Shown here: one piece after another, positions 37,014 to 50,113 of the stretch | How the letters are laid out: each line of letters opens with the position of its first letter | Numbering within the stretch: the stretch's first letter is position 1 | Translations under genes and position numbers: made by a program | Source: Prinia subflava | Lineage: Eukaryota > Chordata > Aves > Passeriformes > Cisticolidae | Length of the DNA: 64,000 bases | NCBI RefSeq assembly: GCF_021018805.1 | Contig: NC_086259.1 | Coordinates: 11,331,501 to 11,395,500 of the forward strand | Direction of reading: 5' to 3' | The notes under the pieces: generated by a model | The model's input: the letters and a program-made list of their open reading frames with translations, nothing else | Databases searched by the model: none | Told to the model about the DNA's origin: nothing

Positions 37014-38798
37014 ACTTCTTAATGAAAACTACCTTGTATTACATACACAGCACATCAAACAAGGAGGCAGGAACAGACCCTTACACAGAATGCAAAATCC
37101 TACTGGCATTGATTCATGTATTTTCCTGTATCCTTCCCTCACAAAACCCCATACTCATGGACATTATGCACAGAACAGCAGCATTGAAATAGGCTTCTGG
37201 CACAGAATAACAGCAAATACTGTGATTTTGTGAGCAACTGAAGAGGTATTCACAGTTTGCCTTCAGCTCACCATCAGCTCTGTGCCACTCTGGAGCCAGG
37301 GACAGGAATGGGTAACTGGGAGCAGGGGACACCGGCAGGCTGGGACTGTTGTGACACCAGATGCAGAGGGTGCATCACTGCAGCTGCTGGCTGCAGAGGC
37401 AGGGGCAGCTCCCCTCTTCATTTGCAGTTTTATGTGTGTCTCCATTTCCTCACACGAGGCACTGCTGGTGTGCCACACTCGCACAGCCAGAGCCATTCGT
37501 GCTGCTATTCCATCCCACAAGACTCAAATTGAGAGCCAGAGCAGAGAGGGATAAAAAAAATCCCTGGCTAATGCTAATGTCCATTCACATTGCTGAAAAC
37601 AACTCTGCTCCTTCAGGAGTGTCAGGGCAGTCACAGATGTGTTTGTATCTGATCCCTCACTGTTTGAACAAGGACTGTTATCCCAAGGGAAACAGAAAAC
37701 GGGGTTTACAGCATGGCTATTTTCTACTTGCTTTCTGAATGACATTGAAGCAATCTGATTAGTTAACTGTTTAGGACTTTAGGACTGAAATTTGACAATC
37801 AAGAAACTCTTTTTGAAAGGAAACATTAATTTAAAACTACACTTGAGTGAGACCAAAGATACAAGGATGTTGCCTCTGCCAACACAGTTTGGTAGTTTGT
37901 GGGATTTTGTCCCAGATATGCTTATGTGTGATATATCTGCGGATCAATTACCTTTATGATCCAGAATTAGAGTATCCTTAGAGTTACTCTTAGCTATGAA
38001 GAAACAGCAAGCAACTTTAAAAGTTACATTCTTCAATGCATACTTAATATTCTGCTTTTCTTTCTACTTGAGTGAGGAATAGCACCTTCATCTTTAATAT
38101 TTCTTTCTATACATTTTCTTCTTCCACCTTCCTAATATTTGACACCCATTCTACAATGCTGAGAGACAGTTGCTGATTTTAACCAAAAAGGATAACATCA
38201 GTTACAAACTGAGTGATGGAGAAGGAGGTGTCAACCTTCCTGCAGGTGAAACATGAAGGCAGTGTCATCAGCTGGCCACAGAAAAAGAGAAGTGACAGAG
38301 ATACACACAGCCAGAGGTCTGAGAGGAAACTCTCGGGCTAAAATTGAGTTTAGGGGAATACGGACCATCATGTTGTATGGTCATTCAGACCATGATCTCC
38401 AAAGGCTGAGGGAGGGTATTTTATGCAGAGTGCCATTGAAAGTCAATGCACAGTATGTAAATTTAAACAAAAGTAATCCTTTGCAGAACTGGGGCCATGT
38501 TTAGTTAACCTTTTGCAGAAAAAAAAGAGAAATCTTGAGGTTATTTTCTAAGATTCTATTAAGTCCTGCTGTATTTTAATAGAAATGAGGATTTTGTTTC
38601 ATTTTTGCTGCTCAATATTTACATGGTTGGAAGGAAAACAAAGTATTAATCCATTCTGATCTTTTTAGGATCAAAATCCCAAACAACATGTGTGAGAAAG
38701 GCTGAGGAACAGATAAGCAAGAGGGAAGGTCTTTTATATACAGCCTTGCATTCAGTCAAATCCATTTTAAGAGTCTAATGAGAGCTTTAGAGATTTTA
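37014..38798. other. Non-coding DNA
   Basis: A G+C-rich patch at 37250-37520 opens overlapping frames on both strands (up to 125 codons) with no domain. At 38360-38395 the words GACCAT, ATGGTC and GACCAT lie close together and could form a small hairpin. Nothing else is visible. Confidence 0.55.
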
Positions 38799-38818
38799 AA
38801 AAAATATATATATTTTTT
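38799..38818. repeat. 20-bp perfect A/T palindrome
   Basis: Six A, then TATATATA, then six T: a perfect 20-bp self-complementary sequence. Such sequences exclude nucleosomes and melt easily. Chance origin in A+T-rich DNA is plausible. Confidence 0.9.
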
Positions 38819-39058
38819 GCATGTAGAACACTTTGAAGAACAAGTTGCCCTCAAATTTCTGTCACTGATGACAAGTCAAGGATAACATTAGGGAATCATG
38901 ATCATAGAGATGCCAGAAAAATTAGTCAGAATGTATCAGGCTGCCAGATCGATCTGCTTCCCCAAACCAAGAACGTGGTCTGGACAGCAGAGAAAAGGAA
39001 AAACACAAACCACATTTTTAGGACAAGGAACTAGCCAAAAAGAGGGTTGTTTTATATT
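38819..39058. other. Non-coding DNA
   Basis: No feature is recognisable between the palindrome and the tetranucleotide repeat. Confidence 0.6.
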
Positions 39059-39065
39059 AAAAAAA

Positions 39066-39105
<40 letters not shown>

Positions 39106-39108
39106 AAA
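39059..39108. repeat. (AAAG)n microsatellite
   Basis: Ten uninterrupted GAAA units (39068-39107) after a run of nine A. Pure purine on the plus strand and long enough to be polymorphic. The 73-codon frame through it is a repeat artefact. Confidence 0.95.
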
Positions 39109-41070
39109 TGCTAGCCTAGAAATAAATATCATTCAAAAAAAAGAAATGAGAAATGTGCTTCTAAGGCAAAGCAGCTAAAGCAGGTTCAGCCCAAATCTCC
39201 CCTGTCACGTGGGGAACGATGCACAATTTTAAGTCAGGCATCCCAAGAAAGTGGCAGGAAAATGGATAGCTGCCTTTGTCCCTGCTACCATGCTCCTTGT
39301 CATACACTCTTCCTGAGAAAGTTATTCAGCAGCTTTCTGACAATGGGTTCTGAAAAGAAATGTGTGATCTAAAGCAAACCAAACGGGGTGCTGTTCTTGG
39401 CAGAAAGGGATCAAATCCCACGTCACTCAGAGCACAGCAAACTCTCTTCCACTCTGTCAGCTACGATTTGCCCATTTCCTTCCAGCCAACTGTCCTCAAA
39501 AAATAAACATCACTACACAAAAAAGCAATTCAAGCTTCATCACCAAGTCAGATTTAGCTTATTCCCAAGTCACCTCTCCCAGATTCACTGGACTAGATCA
39601 CTGTGTGCTGGATAATGTGGTAGAAAAGAGCACACACAAATACCACACAGAAGATAATTGCACCCACACAGCCTACTGCAATCAACAAAATTATACGTGG
39701 CAAGTTTTTAACTCAACAAATTAGTTCTTTTTATCTTCTGACACAATGAGTTAGACACTGTCTCTAAATTTCCTTCTAAAATAATTAACTTTCCAAATTA
39801 CATTTCTCAAGTTATCCAAACACGGCTAATTATATGTATTTCAGAAATACACGTGCATAGAATGGCCTTGTGGATTATATGGCACTGGTTTCCTACAAAC
39901 TTCCCTCTTGATTGGAAGGTACAAGAGGAAAAGTCATGAGAGCTACTGAAAACTCTCAGCAAGAGGGAACCAAGACCTGGCAAAGACACAAAGATATATT
40001 ATGGGCTGTTAAGCTTTCTTCTCTTGGACAAGAGTGGACACACCCAATTTGTGAGACATTCCTTGGACAATTAAGTGGAATTTATACTTTAATTCCTTGT
40101 TACCTCTATGACAGCACAGCGAGTGTGTGCAGACATAGTCTGGCTATGACATTTTTCCCTGTTTATTTAACTGCTTCCTTGCAGGGAGCAAGGCAGGAGC
40201 CTTGCAGACTCTGCCCCTTCTGTGTCAGGGAGCATCCCTACAGAGTCCAGCTAACCACAGTGCCAATTGTCCAGGGCAGAGGAGGACATGCAGTCCTAGC
40301 TTGCAGCCCTGGAAACAGACTTCTCACATGTTCACAAGCACAGCCAAAGCAGAGGCAGTCTTAACTTTAGGAGAAAATCCAAGGGGATGTTCATTTATTT
40401 GTGTAGTGCTCGTCCCAGCATCCCGCATTGCTTTTGTTTTCTCATTTTTACCTGAGACACCACAGCTCTAATCAATGCCACAGAAATATGTACAAATCAT
40501 GGCTAGCCTATGGTAAATTGTCATGATAAGAACCCTCATCAGAGACCACCAAGCTGCTTCTGTGGATCAGCTGAAAGAGGAGGTTCCAGTTCCTGTAACA
40601 TCCAAATATTCACAGAACTGCAAAGCTCAGGCACTGCTTTATTGGCAAACAGAAGATGCTCCATCCACTGGATGTGGTCCTCCCAGATGTCATGGGGTTT
40701 ATCCAAAGAGAGCTACTTTAACTTATTAAATAAATATTAAAATATCCTTTCTAGGAAAAACCCTGAACAACTCTGGTAGTTTATGATGGGAGAAGAGTTA
40801 TTTATTTGTCATGATTCAGAACATGTATAATTAACACGCTCACACACGTGCCTCAAACAACACACATGATTAAAATGGTCTTTCTTATGAGCAAAATCAC
40901 GATCCAAGTTTTTTATCTATTACTTTACACGTAAACTGACTTATGGGCAGTAAGGATATATTATCTGAGAGACAAACATATTGCCTAGAACGTGGCCCAC
41001 TTCAACCTCTCCAAGAAATGAGCATTGTCAGTTCATTTCAGATGGTCATGTTAATGCTTTTATTTATATA
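39109..41070. other. Non-coding DNA
   Basis: The 150-codon open frame at 39912-40364 begins with TTG and has no domain. No repeat or RNA is recognisable. Confidence 0.55.
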
Positions 41071-41118
41071 CACACTCACACTCACACACACTCACACACA
41101 CACACACACACACACATA
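41071..41118. repeat. (CA)n microsatellite
   Basis: CA dinucleotides over about 46 nt, with three CT interruptions in the first half and a pure run in the second, ending in TATA. Likely polymorphic. Confidence 0.94.
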
Positions 41119-44100
41119 TAGACACGTAAAGCACAGTGCCAGTGCCCAAGGAGCACTCTGTTTAATCACAGTCCTGTAAGTCACAGCCCTATTTCACGCT
41201 TCACTGTTACAATTCAACCAAAAATACATCTTTGTGCAACATAAATAGATGCATGATTATTATCTGGGTAAATATTAGATACTGAGATGCTGAACTGTTT
41301 CCTAGTGGAATCTGCTATGCTCAGGAATGTTTTCCTGTGCCAGTACTTTGTCCATTCTCTGTAGGTAAATGGGCATGAGTCAGAGGAGACACTTGCCTCT
41401 GTTGAACTGGAAAGGTTCACAAAGTCTGCAATCAATCCCTACATTCAAATTTTCACCAACATCAACAAGATGCTGAAAAGTTACTTGGAGTGACCAACCC
41501 AGCTGCTCTCTTTTACTTTGTCATTCTCAAATCCCTGCTCAAATGACTCACTATTTTTGCCATGATTCCCATTTGGCAATGTTATGATGGGTACTAAATG
41601 GGAGTACACTGTTATTTTTTAAAAATTTGCACTTGTTATAGCATGATAATGTCTCATAGGTATTTGAATAAATGTTCTTTTCCCAGATACCAAATATACT
41701 CAGCTGTCTGTGAGCAAAGATAATGAGGAATTGAGTAGATCAGCTATTTTACTTTTCCCTGCTACATTAAGGGGAAAAAGAAAAGCAACTACAACATATT
41801 AAACACTAAAGCAGACTGCAAGGCATAAGTTCAAAAGTGAAATGTTCCCAAAATCCAGTAGGTATCTGTAACAGCAGGTTTCACTTAAAGTGGCTATCAC
41901 TTTACTAGTTTTAACAAACTTCAAAGTAAGTGTCCTAATGCTACTCATTTTCTGTGTCTGTTTTACATCAGTCACAATTCTGTATCACGGTTTCACTTCT
42001 GCCTGATGCTTATAATGAATTTTTGTAACTGGAAAGCACATTTAGTGTATGGATTAAATTAAGAATGGTTTTACAAAGCAGCATGATAGCAGACATTTAT
42101 GTTATTAACTCACTTTTTTACATATCTGCTGATATGTTGTTGGGGCATGTTAAAATATGGTATGGTAATCCGTACCACATCCATCAGCAAGATAAATATA
42201 CTTAACTGAAATAAAATCAGAGAATCAGAAATCAGTTTCATGAGGCTCCTTTGCAAGTCACTGAAATATAGGAACATTTTTCAAATACAACTATTAATTT
42301 TTAATTAATTATATCACTTCAATGCAAAATGGCTAATTGTAATAAACCAAAGTGTCAGTGCTGATGGTGAAATCTTATACAGATGGAAAGCTATTCTCCC
42401 AGGAATGCAGCCTGGGAGTGATACCTTGAATACCAAAAAGGTATTCCCTCCCCAACATGGAATTTTTGGCTATTTGCCAGCACATGGAGTGTGCTGGAGG
42501 ATGTCACAGCCCTTGGTCTTCCCCACTCTGAGGGGCAGGACCACAACCTATGGCAGCACCTGCAGGACAGCTTAGGGGAGGTAAAGTCACACCTCTCAAG
42601 GAGCCCAGGAGCACTGGGCACCACAGTTCCTTCATTCCCTTAGAAGTCAGTCCCAAAAGAAATGTTGTGGGTCTGCTCTCTGTAACACACCAAATGGAGA
42701 AGGAGCTCCTGATTCTCAGTTACAACCCATTATGGCCCAGCCTTTTTCCCAATCCAGTGCTGCTGTGTGCCTACAGTGACCCCACAGCTTTGGCATGGAG
42801 AATGGCCAGCACCAGAAGTGCAAACTGGAGTTAAGTAGGCACATTAGAGATGAGTGAGTTGGCACATCTGGCTCACAAGGCACCTGGAGTCCAGACACAG
42901 CCCTGAGGAAAGGATAACAACAGAGAGCAAGGGGGAGAGGCATTCCATACACTCTGTTAAAGGGACAAAAACTCATCCTGTTCTTCCAGTCGTGTTCCTT
43001 CAGGTGCTACTGTCCCTCAGTGAATACATATCCAGGCAGGGGAGAACTGTGGAGGTACATTTTGCTCCATTTCCTATGCCCTCAATTCAGTCTGGATAGG
43101 ATATTCATATTGCTGCCATTAAAAAAATTCTCATTTCATCCCAAAACATGTTTTTTTCCAAGGCTAAGGAACATGTCATTCTAAGCAGTTGTTCATAAAA
43201 CTTTTAACCTGAAGACTTTTTTTTCCCAATCACCTCCCAAAATGTAGACTCAGTAAGAGATGGTGTAATTAAATTTATTTTTACACCTTTCATTTTACTA
43301 GAAATACTTGATTCTGCCTGGGCCAGTTACCCTATTTCTGACTCCTCTAGGACATGCACACAGTGTACACACAGCTGCTGGTCACCAAAGATCAGCAGTA
43401 GGCATTTGTTGAAGGGAACGTAAAAACCTTCTCACAGATCCCAGGAGCAAATGGCCATATCAGATGCATTTCTAAGAAAAAAATTAAACTATTCCTTAAG
43501 GCTGTAATAAAAACCAGCCATTGGAGCTTATTTTAGGAGCATTTCATTGATCCAACAGTATGAAAAAGAAAGGCTGAACTCCATTAGCAGGAAGAATTTT
43601 ATCAGGCACACATGTATTTATGTTGCAGGACTGAAACTTGCATTCCCCTCTCCTCCCTCACTACACAAGTCTTGTCCCTAGGAGCAGAGAGAAGTCTTGG
43701 AAAGGCTGAGTCCTCTGTCCAAACACACATATATTTGCCTGCCTTTTATCATAGCAGTTAGGTCTCTAAAGGTTTGTGTGGACTTATTTTCTTTAAGGAC
43801 TTTTAATGCCTGGCAGAATGCACTGAGGCAGCAGAACTTGACCCCAGGCCAGACGCCCTCCCTCCTTCATGCCCAAATAGGTGGTGGTGGAGGTGGTGAA
43901 GATAAAAAATACACTTCATCTTTGCAGTACAAGGGGAACATGGGGGTTTTACCTTCGATTTCAAAAGCTAACAAAATCTTCCAGGCAGCTTTCGTTGCTG
44001 TTTGCCTCCACCCAGCCCTGAGCTGAGGTTGCTGCTCCAGCACCAGCTGATGGCCCAACATCAGGAGCACAGACAGCCACGGTGTGAATATGCAGAATGC

Positions 44101-46906
44101 AGGAATTGTAAATGTTTTCCTGTGCCCTCCTCCAGGTACATGCAAGTAGGGTATTTAAAATTGTCAGACATCAGTGGTTAGGCATATCCAGACATCATAG
44201 CTGCCACTATCCAAGAGGAATTATGATTTATTGTAATTTTGAGATTTATACAACAGTTATTTAGTCTTTTTAGAGTACAAACAACTACTTTAATAAGCTT
44301 ACAGATAAGTTATTAGTGTGGTGGGGAACTCCTTTGAAACAGTAATTTAATTACTCCCTCCCTTGGAGGATCTACAACATCTAGCACACATAAAAGGAGG
44401 CATCTCACGTACTAACTTGTCCAACAGTTATAAAGACGTAGGGAGACATGAAAAGAAGATGCTGAAATATGTATAACCACAGAGTTCAACAATAATAGGA
44501 GTTAAAATGATAAGATATCAAGGATCTTTGCAGTCTTTAAATACCGCTAGAGGCCACATAAAAAAACCCACCAAAATTATTTTCAACTGTCTGTATCAGC
44601 ACCTGAGTCCCATTTAGTCAGTGAGTTTTTTGGGGCCAGAATCCTCTGTCTCAAATGCACACAGCTCCACACACCCTGATCCCAACCTGCAGCTATCAGC
44701 ACACACAAAGAGCAAAAGTGGCACTAGATGAGGAATTTAGCATCCCCCACAAGGCACAGAGAGCTGGTCAATAACAGCAAAGCTACCCAAACATAAAATT
44801 ACAGAGAAAAGAAAGGAAAGTTGTCCCAAGGGAGGTATAGCAAATATTTTCATAGCATTTTCTTTTATATTTCAAGTTTATGGTGGTGAAATGGAGAGCT
44901 CATGCAATTTGTTTGGGTTTTGGGCCTTGATTGTCCCAGAGGCAAGAGCTCCATTTAGCAGTACCTTGCAAGATTAGGTACTTGCAAAACTATTTCAAAG
45001 AAATTCTTGACAAATGTTTTGTCAGCATTTCTGAATGCAACATTCAAAATGAACCCTCTGTAGAAACAATATATAAACAAAGGAACCTGGTAGGAGGAGG
45101 ACACTTATCTTAACACTTATAAAATAATTAAATGAAGCCATAAATCTTGGATCTTTTTCAAACAACCGAAGATATTGCAAATATTTAATGCTCCATATGG
45201 ATTTTACCAGAATTTTTATGAATTTACAGTTTTCAAAAGCCTGCAAAAATTAAAAACTGGTGAAAGCTGAGCATTTGATACACATTTAAGTTCCTCTTCT
45301 TTTTTTTTTAAAACTCAAGTAGGATAGTTCACTGACTGTGTAATAGTTCCTCCCAAGGTAATTTTCTGTGATGCTAAAAATGTTCCCATAATATTAGAGT
45401 CAAGATTTTATTTTATGATAAAGCTAAAAAGCGTATAAATTATGGGTTGCAAAATAACCAAGGATAACACTAATTTATGTAAATGTGTACTGTACAATAC
45501 AAAGAAATATTCATTTTTGAGCAGCATATAATAAGATTAAAAAATCCTGCTGATTAAACAAATAGCCTTTTTAATGCAGTTTGGGTTAGATGGGGAACAT
45601 TTCCAACACGAAATAGAATTTTGCTAAATTTGAAATACCAATGAAAGAAAATTGAAGAATTAATTAGAAACAACAAGCTGTATTTCTGATCACAGCCAAG
45701 AATACAAACCAGGTAAGACAAAAGAGAATTTTGTATGAACTATTGTCTGTCACCCACCTCATCTGCCTGTGTGAGCACCAACTCTGAGGTGCTGCTGCTG
45801 TTGTCACCTCTTCATCCTCATGCCAAGCTTCCTCAGCCCTCCATGAACCAGGAGATCTGAAGATCCCCAGGGCAGTGGGACTCCCCACCCTCCTCACCTC
45901 CTGCAAGCCAGGGCTGCCTGAGCCCCAGTGCCTTCCACAAAGGCTGACAGGGCCCTTTGCTGGCACCGTGCTCACTGGGAGAGGTGACCCGAGCCTCCTC
46001 AGGGGTCTGGTGACAAACTTTGCTGCCTGTTGAACAAAGACAAGACATGAAGGCCCTTTCACTGACTTCTTTCTTGTCCTTTCAGGACACTGACTTCTTT
46101 AGCCTTGCCATGAACTGTATGTGATGCATAAGGGATCCCAAGCATCTGTGGTGCTGGAGACTGTAACATTTTAAAGCATAGTATCTTTCTCAGGGAAGGA
46201 TTCTGCAAAACTAAAATTATTACAGCAACATTCTTGTGTTTCACAGAGAAATCCCTCATGCACACATAAAGACACCTGCACAAAGTCTGCATCAAATAAA
46301 CAAGCAAGTCTCAGCAAGAGGAAGAGGTTTGTTGAATGCACTCACTGCTACCACAACACTCAGACTGCACTCCCAGGCCAGAGCGCTGTGAGGTTTTTCT
46401 CCCCTCCCAAACACCTGGTGAGGGCTCCTGCTCCCAGCAGCCCACTGAGCTCTGCAGCTCTGGAACCATCAGGGAACTGAGGGCAGCTCTCCAGGAGGGA
46501 TGCCAGAGAGGTATTGGCACCACAGTGAAACTCCTCTTATTAGCCATGTGTTTATATACAAAATACAATGCCTTACACATCCAAGTAACTCAAGCTCAGG
46601 GCAGTGTTGCTGAACTCCTTCCTTTCCCACATATGTGCTATTCCATCTCCCACTGAATTCCAGGTTTCAGCACTGGGAGGATTCTCATGTCGAGCAGGCA
46701 GAGCACATCTCTTTAGCCTGCAAACATTTGTTGCTGGACATGTGAGAATACACAACCCCTCCTTTTAAAAGCTATCCACAGACATGTGCTATGCAACACA
46801 GCATTATAAAGACAAATTATTTAATTTACAATTAGCATTTTAATTTTTTTTACTTTGGTCTCTGAATAAACAGAACTTGATATTACTTCCACCTCATCCC
46901 CCCTCC
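41119..46906. other. Non-coding DNA
   Basis: No gene or RNA is recognisable. A G+C-rich, CpG-poor patch at 45780-46020 opens a 132-codon minus-strand frame without a domain. The stretch 45420-45600 is A+T-rich with octamer-like TATGTAAATG at 45477-45486 and could be regulatory, but weakly so. Short poly(T) at 45300-45309. Confidence 0.55.
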
Positions 46907-46923
46907 AAAAAAAAAAAAAAAAA
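46907..46923. repeat. A17 homopolymer
   Basis: Seventeen consecutive A after a C-rich segment. No poly(A) signal or element body is apparent. Confidence 0.85.
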
Positions 46924-47694
46924 TTTGCAGAGTATCACTTTCCAAATGACACATGACATAATTTACTACAAAAGGGAAATGTTCTGTGACTAAAATGACA
47001 TAATGTTGATTTCCATGCAAAGCATGGTCTCAAGGATTTACAGATAAGACAAGAATGACCACATAGAAGTATAGAGTTTCACTTAATAAATCTGTGTAGC
47101 AGATTTACACCAGCCATTTACACCCCATTGAAGTCATTACAATCCCTGCTCACTTAGACACCAAAATTGATATCTGCATTTGGGCAAAGTTCATGACTTT
47201 GGAAACCACAGTATGCCCTCAAATGCACACAAAACTCATCCTGAAGGAGCACCATCACAATATAAGAAGTAACCTTTCATAACAATAAGTTACATATGTT
47301 CACTCCTTTATATGTGCTGCCCAGTGTTGAGGTTACTGGGCAGAAAGCAGCTGTGTTGATTAAAATCTGAACCCCGGGTACCACTGAGTTACTACTACAT
47401 ACTTCCATGGTACAACTTTCAATTGCTTCATATCTTGACCCACAAATGGTGCAGGAACTCAGGTACTCCACTTGGTATTTCCTGAGAATGCTGCAGATGC
47501 CCAAACACTTCCACAGTTTCAGAAAACCAACAGACAAATTGCAGGACCAGCTCAACTTCTCAGAAACAGGTCCAGCTCAGTTCCTGCCCTTACATCTCCA
47601 TGAACAATCCCATTTGCTGTCAGTTGTGTTAAATGGGCAACTTTCTTACTAGTCAAGCAGAAAGGATGGGGTGGGGAGGGGTAATCCTGCACAC
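46924..47694. other. Non-coding DNA with a G-run cluster
   Basis: No gene is recognisable. GG-AT-GGGG-T-GGGG-A-GGGG at 47664-47681 could form a two-layer G-quadruplex on the plus strand. Confidence 0.6.
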
Positions 47695-48245
47695 CCAGTG
47701 TGACACGGCACCGGAGGAGCGAGCATTAAATTAGAGTGAGAGGTTATAAGTCTGACAGAAATCTGATCTGTATTCCCTAATTATGGAGGCTCACTTCCAC
47801 AAAACTGACACAAATGTTAAGCCAAATTAAATGTTGTCTAATTAACCATCATATACAAGCCTTCAGAGCGGGATGTCTACATGTTATTTAGCGAAGGAAC
47901 TGGAACACGAGGATTATCAGTCAAGGCAGAGCTGCCACCCCAGCTAACTGTTACAAGGTGAAGCCATTCCATCCCCACACATCCCTTCCATGAGTGTTGC
48001 TTGTAATATTTACAGGAAAAGGCACATCAGTAAACAGAGTTGCCCAGCGAGGCGGGCACGGCTCAGCTCGCCCATCTCCCCTGCAAGGTGCCAGAAGCTG
48101 TTATGAAAGGCCCAGCTGATGGGCTGAGGGCAGATAAAGAGAAAAAAACCCACCAGTGCTGGTAATTCATGAAAAACTACATGCTGCCATGACAGCTACA
48201 AGTGCCAAGTGACAGCTGTCAAGGTAAATGGAGTTTGGGAAGCCT
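47695..48245. promoter_or_regulatory. Candidate enhancer-like patch with TGIF/MEIS palindrome and CpG retention
   Basis: This patch keeps clustered CpGs in CpG-poor surroundings: three at 47706-47721 and four within 22 bp at 48048-48070. It is not repetitive and has no long open frame. At its right end a perfect palindrome TGACAGCTGTCA (48210-48221) matches the TGIF/MEIS dimer motif and includes an E-box, with a second TGACAG half-site 20 bp upstream (48190-48195). AGATAA (GATA type) lies at about 48131. CTAATTAACC is at 47838-47847. Of the patches in this window, this one shows the most independent hints of regulatory function, but without conservation or chromatin data it remains a candidate. 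Confidence 0.32.
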
Positions 48246-49885
48246 TTCTTAAAGGATCATCTGCATGTACGTGTTATTTTGGGGGTAGGGGAGAATTAAG
48301 CATGAAGATTTTCATATCTGTTTCCTCTCTTGGAGGCAGGTGAAAAAAACAATTTATGATGCTCTTGATTTCAGTGTAATCATTCTGGTTTTTGACTGGA
48401 AAAGGTAGAAAAGCATTTACTTCCTTCATTTCAGATCTTGCACAGGGCTAAGCCTTTCCCATGTCATCAATACCAGGAAGAGTCTTGAGCACGGGTGAGG
48501 CTGTAGGGAATAAGGTGCCAGGGCTGAAGGAGCCTTGGGTGTGGGAAAGAAGTGGAGGCAAACCATGCCATGGTGTGGCACAGGAGAGCAGCAGGAGTGC
48601 CCTTCCCGTGGGCTGCATTACTGCAAGAGACATCACCCAGATCAATCTCAGAACTACTGGGCAGTGCTGAGGCATAGTCTGGAACTGGGAGGAGCTGAGC
48701 AGGACCAAGCAGCATCTCAGTGTGGCTCAGGCTGCCTTGGCACCCCTGCTTTCCCCCCGGGGAGGGAAAGGCTGGGCTGCCCCTCTGCGTGGGCAGCAGG
48801 GCCCAGCCAGCAGGGATCCCAGGGTTTGAGGGGGTTTGTTCCTAGCACAGAGGGAAACAGCTGCAGCAGCCCGAGCAAACCAGCCACCACTTCCCATACA
48901 AATCACTCCTTATCCCGCCTTAGCTTCCTGAAAACAAGATTTTGTTTGTTTAGGAGCAGCCACATTAAAATGCAATAGCCAAAGCACTGGAAAATTGATT
49001 TGTGAAAATTTTAGAAGATCTACATCCAGCCATGGTTTAATGGATAACACTGACCATACACAATACAAACACACAGAGCTCTACTGTTTACGTGCTCTCA
49101 GAGCATGGTAGGAAAGGCACATCACAAAAAAAAAAGGAAAATTGGGCAAGGAAAGTGTGAACAAAGCCTGCTATTAACATAATTCTCCCTAATTGTTTTA
49201 CAACTGTTAAATTGACAGCATAAAAGGCTCTACTATTATTACCAGCTGTAGTCTATCTCTATCCACCCTAAGCTTCCAAACACTCTAGTTACTCAAAAAC
49301 AAATGGAGCAAAACATTCAAGCTGAAGTCAAACAAAAAGGAGGATCTTGGAAGTTTAACACCCACTCACACCCAAGAACAAATAAAACCTTGCAAGAACC
49401 TATCTTTTCCTGCTATCTCCAGTAACAAACCCATCTAAGCTGATTAAATTTTGCATTGAGCATCTTCTTGAACTGCTATTCATACCATTCCAAGGGCCTC
49501 ACCCATAACAGACTGCTGCCAGTGTTTCCATGCCACTGTTTCCAGGAGACTGCTTGTTGGGAGCTCATTCTCATTCCTGACTAACCATCCTGTGGCCTGA
49601 TGAGAAGCACTAGTGCTGCACAGCACCTCACTCCAAAACCGAGCACCTGGCCTGCCCTGGGCTTCTGCACTGCACAGATCCTCACCTGCATGCTCTGCCC
49701 CCCCAGAAGGCAGCCAGGGGGGCACAGCCCCATGCTTGCCCCAGGACAGGGGGTGGTGCCCAAGTTCCACTGCTGCCACATGACTGCTTCACAGAAAAAA
49801 AAAATGACATTATATTAATAGCATTAATTTTGAAGGAAAAGTGGTTGAGCAAAAACTAATAATAGAAGGGAGTCCACCAACTTAT
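48246..49885. other. Non-coding DNA with a G+C-rich patch
   Basis: The patch 48480-48960 is G+C-rich and opens a 147-codon plus-strand frame (48535-48978) that begins with TTG and has no domain. A similar patch at 49600-49770 opens a 99-codon minus-strand frame. Neither looks coding. Confidence 0.55.
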
Positions 49886-50113
49886 TATAGAATCACAGAA
49901 TCTGCTGAGCTGGAAGGGACCCACAGGGATCATCGAGTCCAGCTCCCAGCCCTGCACAGGCCCATCCCAAGAGTCACACCCTGTGCCTGAGAGCATTGTT
50001 CAAACTTTTGTTGAACTTGTCAGGCTGGTGCTGTGACCCTTCCCTGGGGACCCTGCTCCAGTGCTCTGGAGCCTCTGGGAAAAGAACCTTTTGCTAATAC
50101 CCAACCTAATTAC
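49886..50113 (-). mobile_element. CR1 LINE, 5'-truncated 3' end
   Basis: On the plus strand the segment starts AGAATCACAGAATC, continues with GGATCATCGAGTCCAGCTCC, and ends GAACCTTTTGCTAATACCCA. This is the reverse complement of an avian CR1 3' end, which finishes in GATTCTNTGATTCT. About 228 bp remain: the 3' UTR plus the last part of ORF2, with no intact frame. The 5' end of the insertion, to the right, is truncated at about 50113, beyond which similarity stops. No poly(A) tail or target duplication is expected for CR1. Recognised from family knowledge; the subfamily cannot be fixed by eye. Confidence 0.9.

Noticed and set aside
39912..40364. 150-codon open frame
   Set aside because: TTG start, no domain and no supporting signals; length is within chance for a locally G+C-richer stretch.
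48535..48978. 147-codon open frame in a G+C-rich patch
   Set aside because: TTG start, no recognisable domain, and large frames on the opposite strand.
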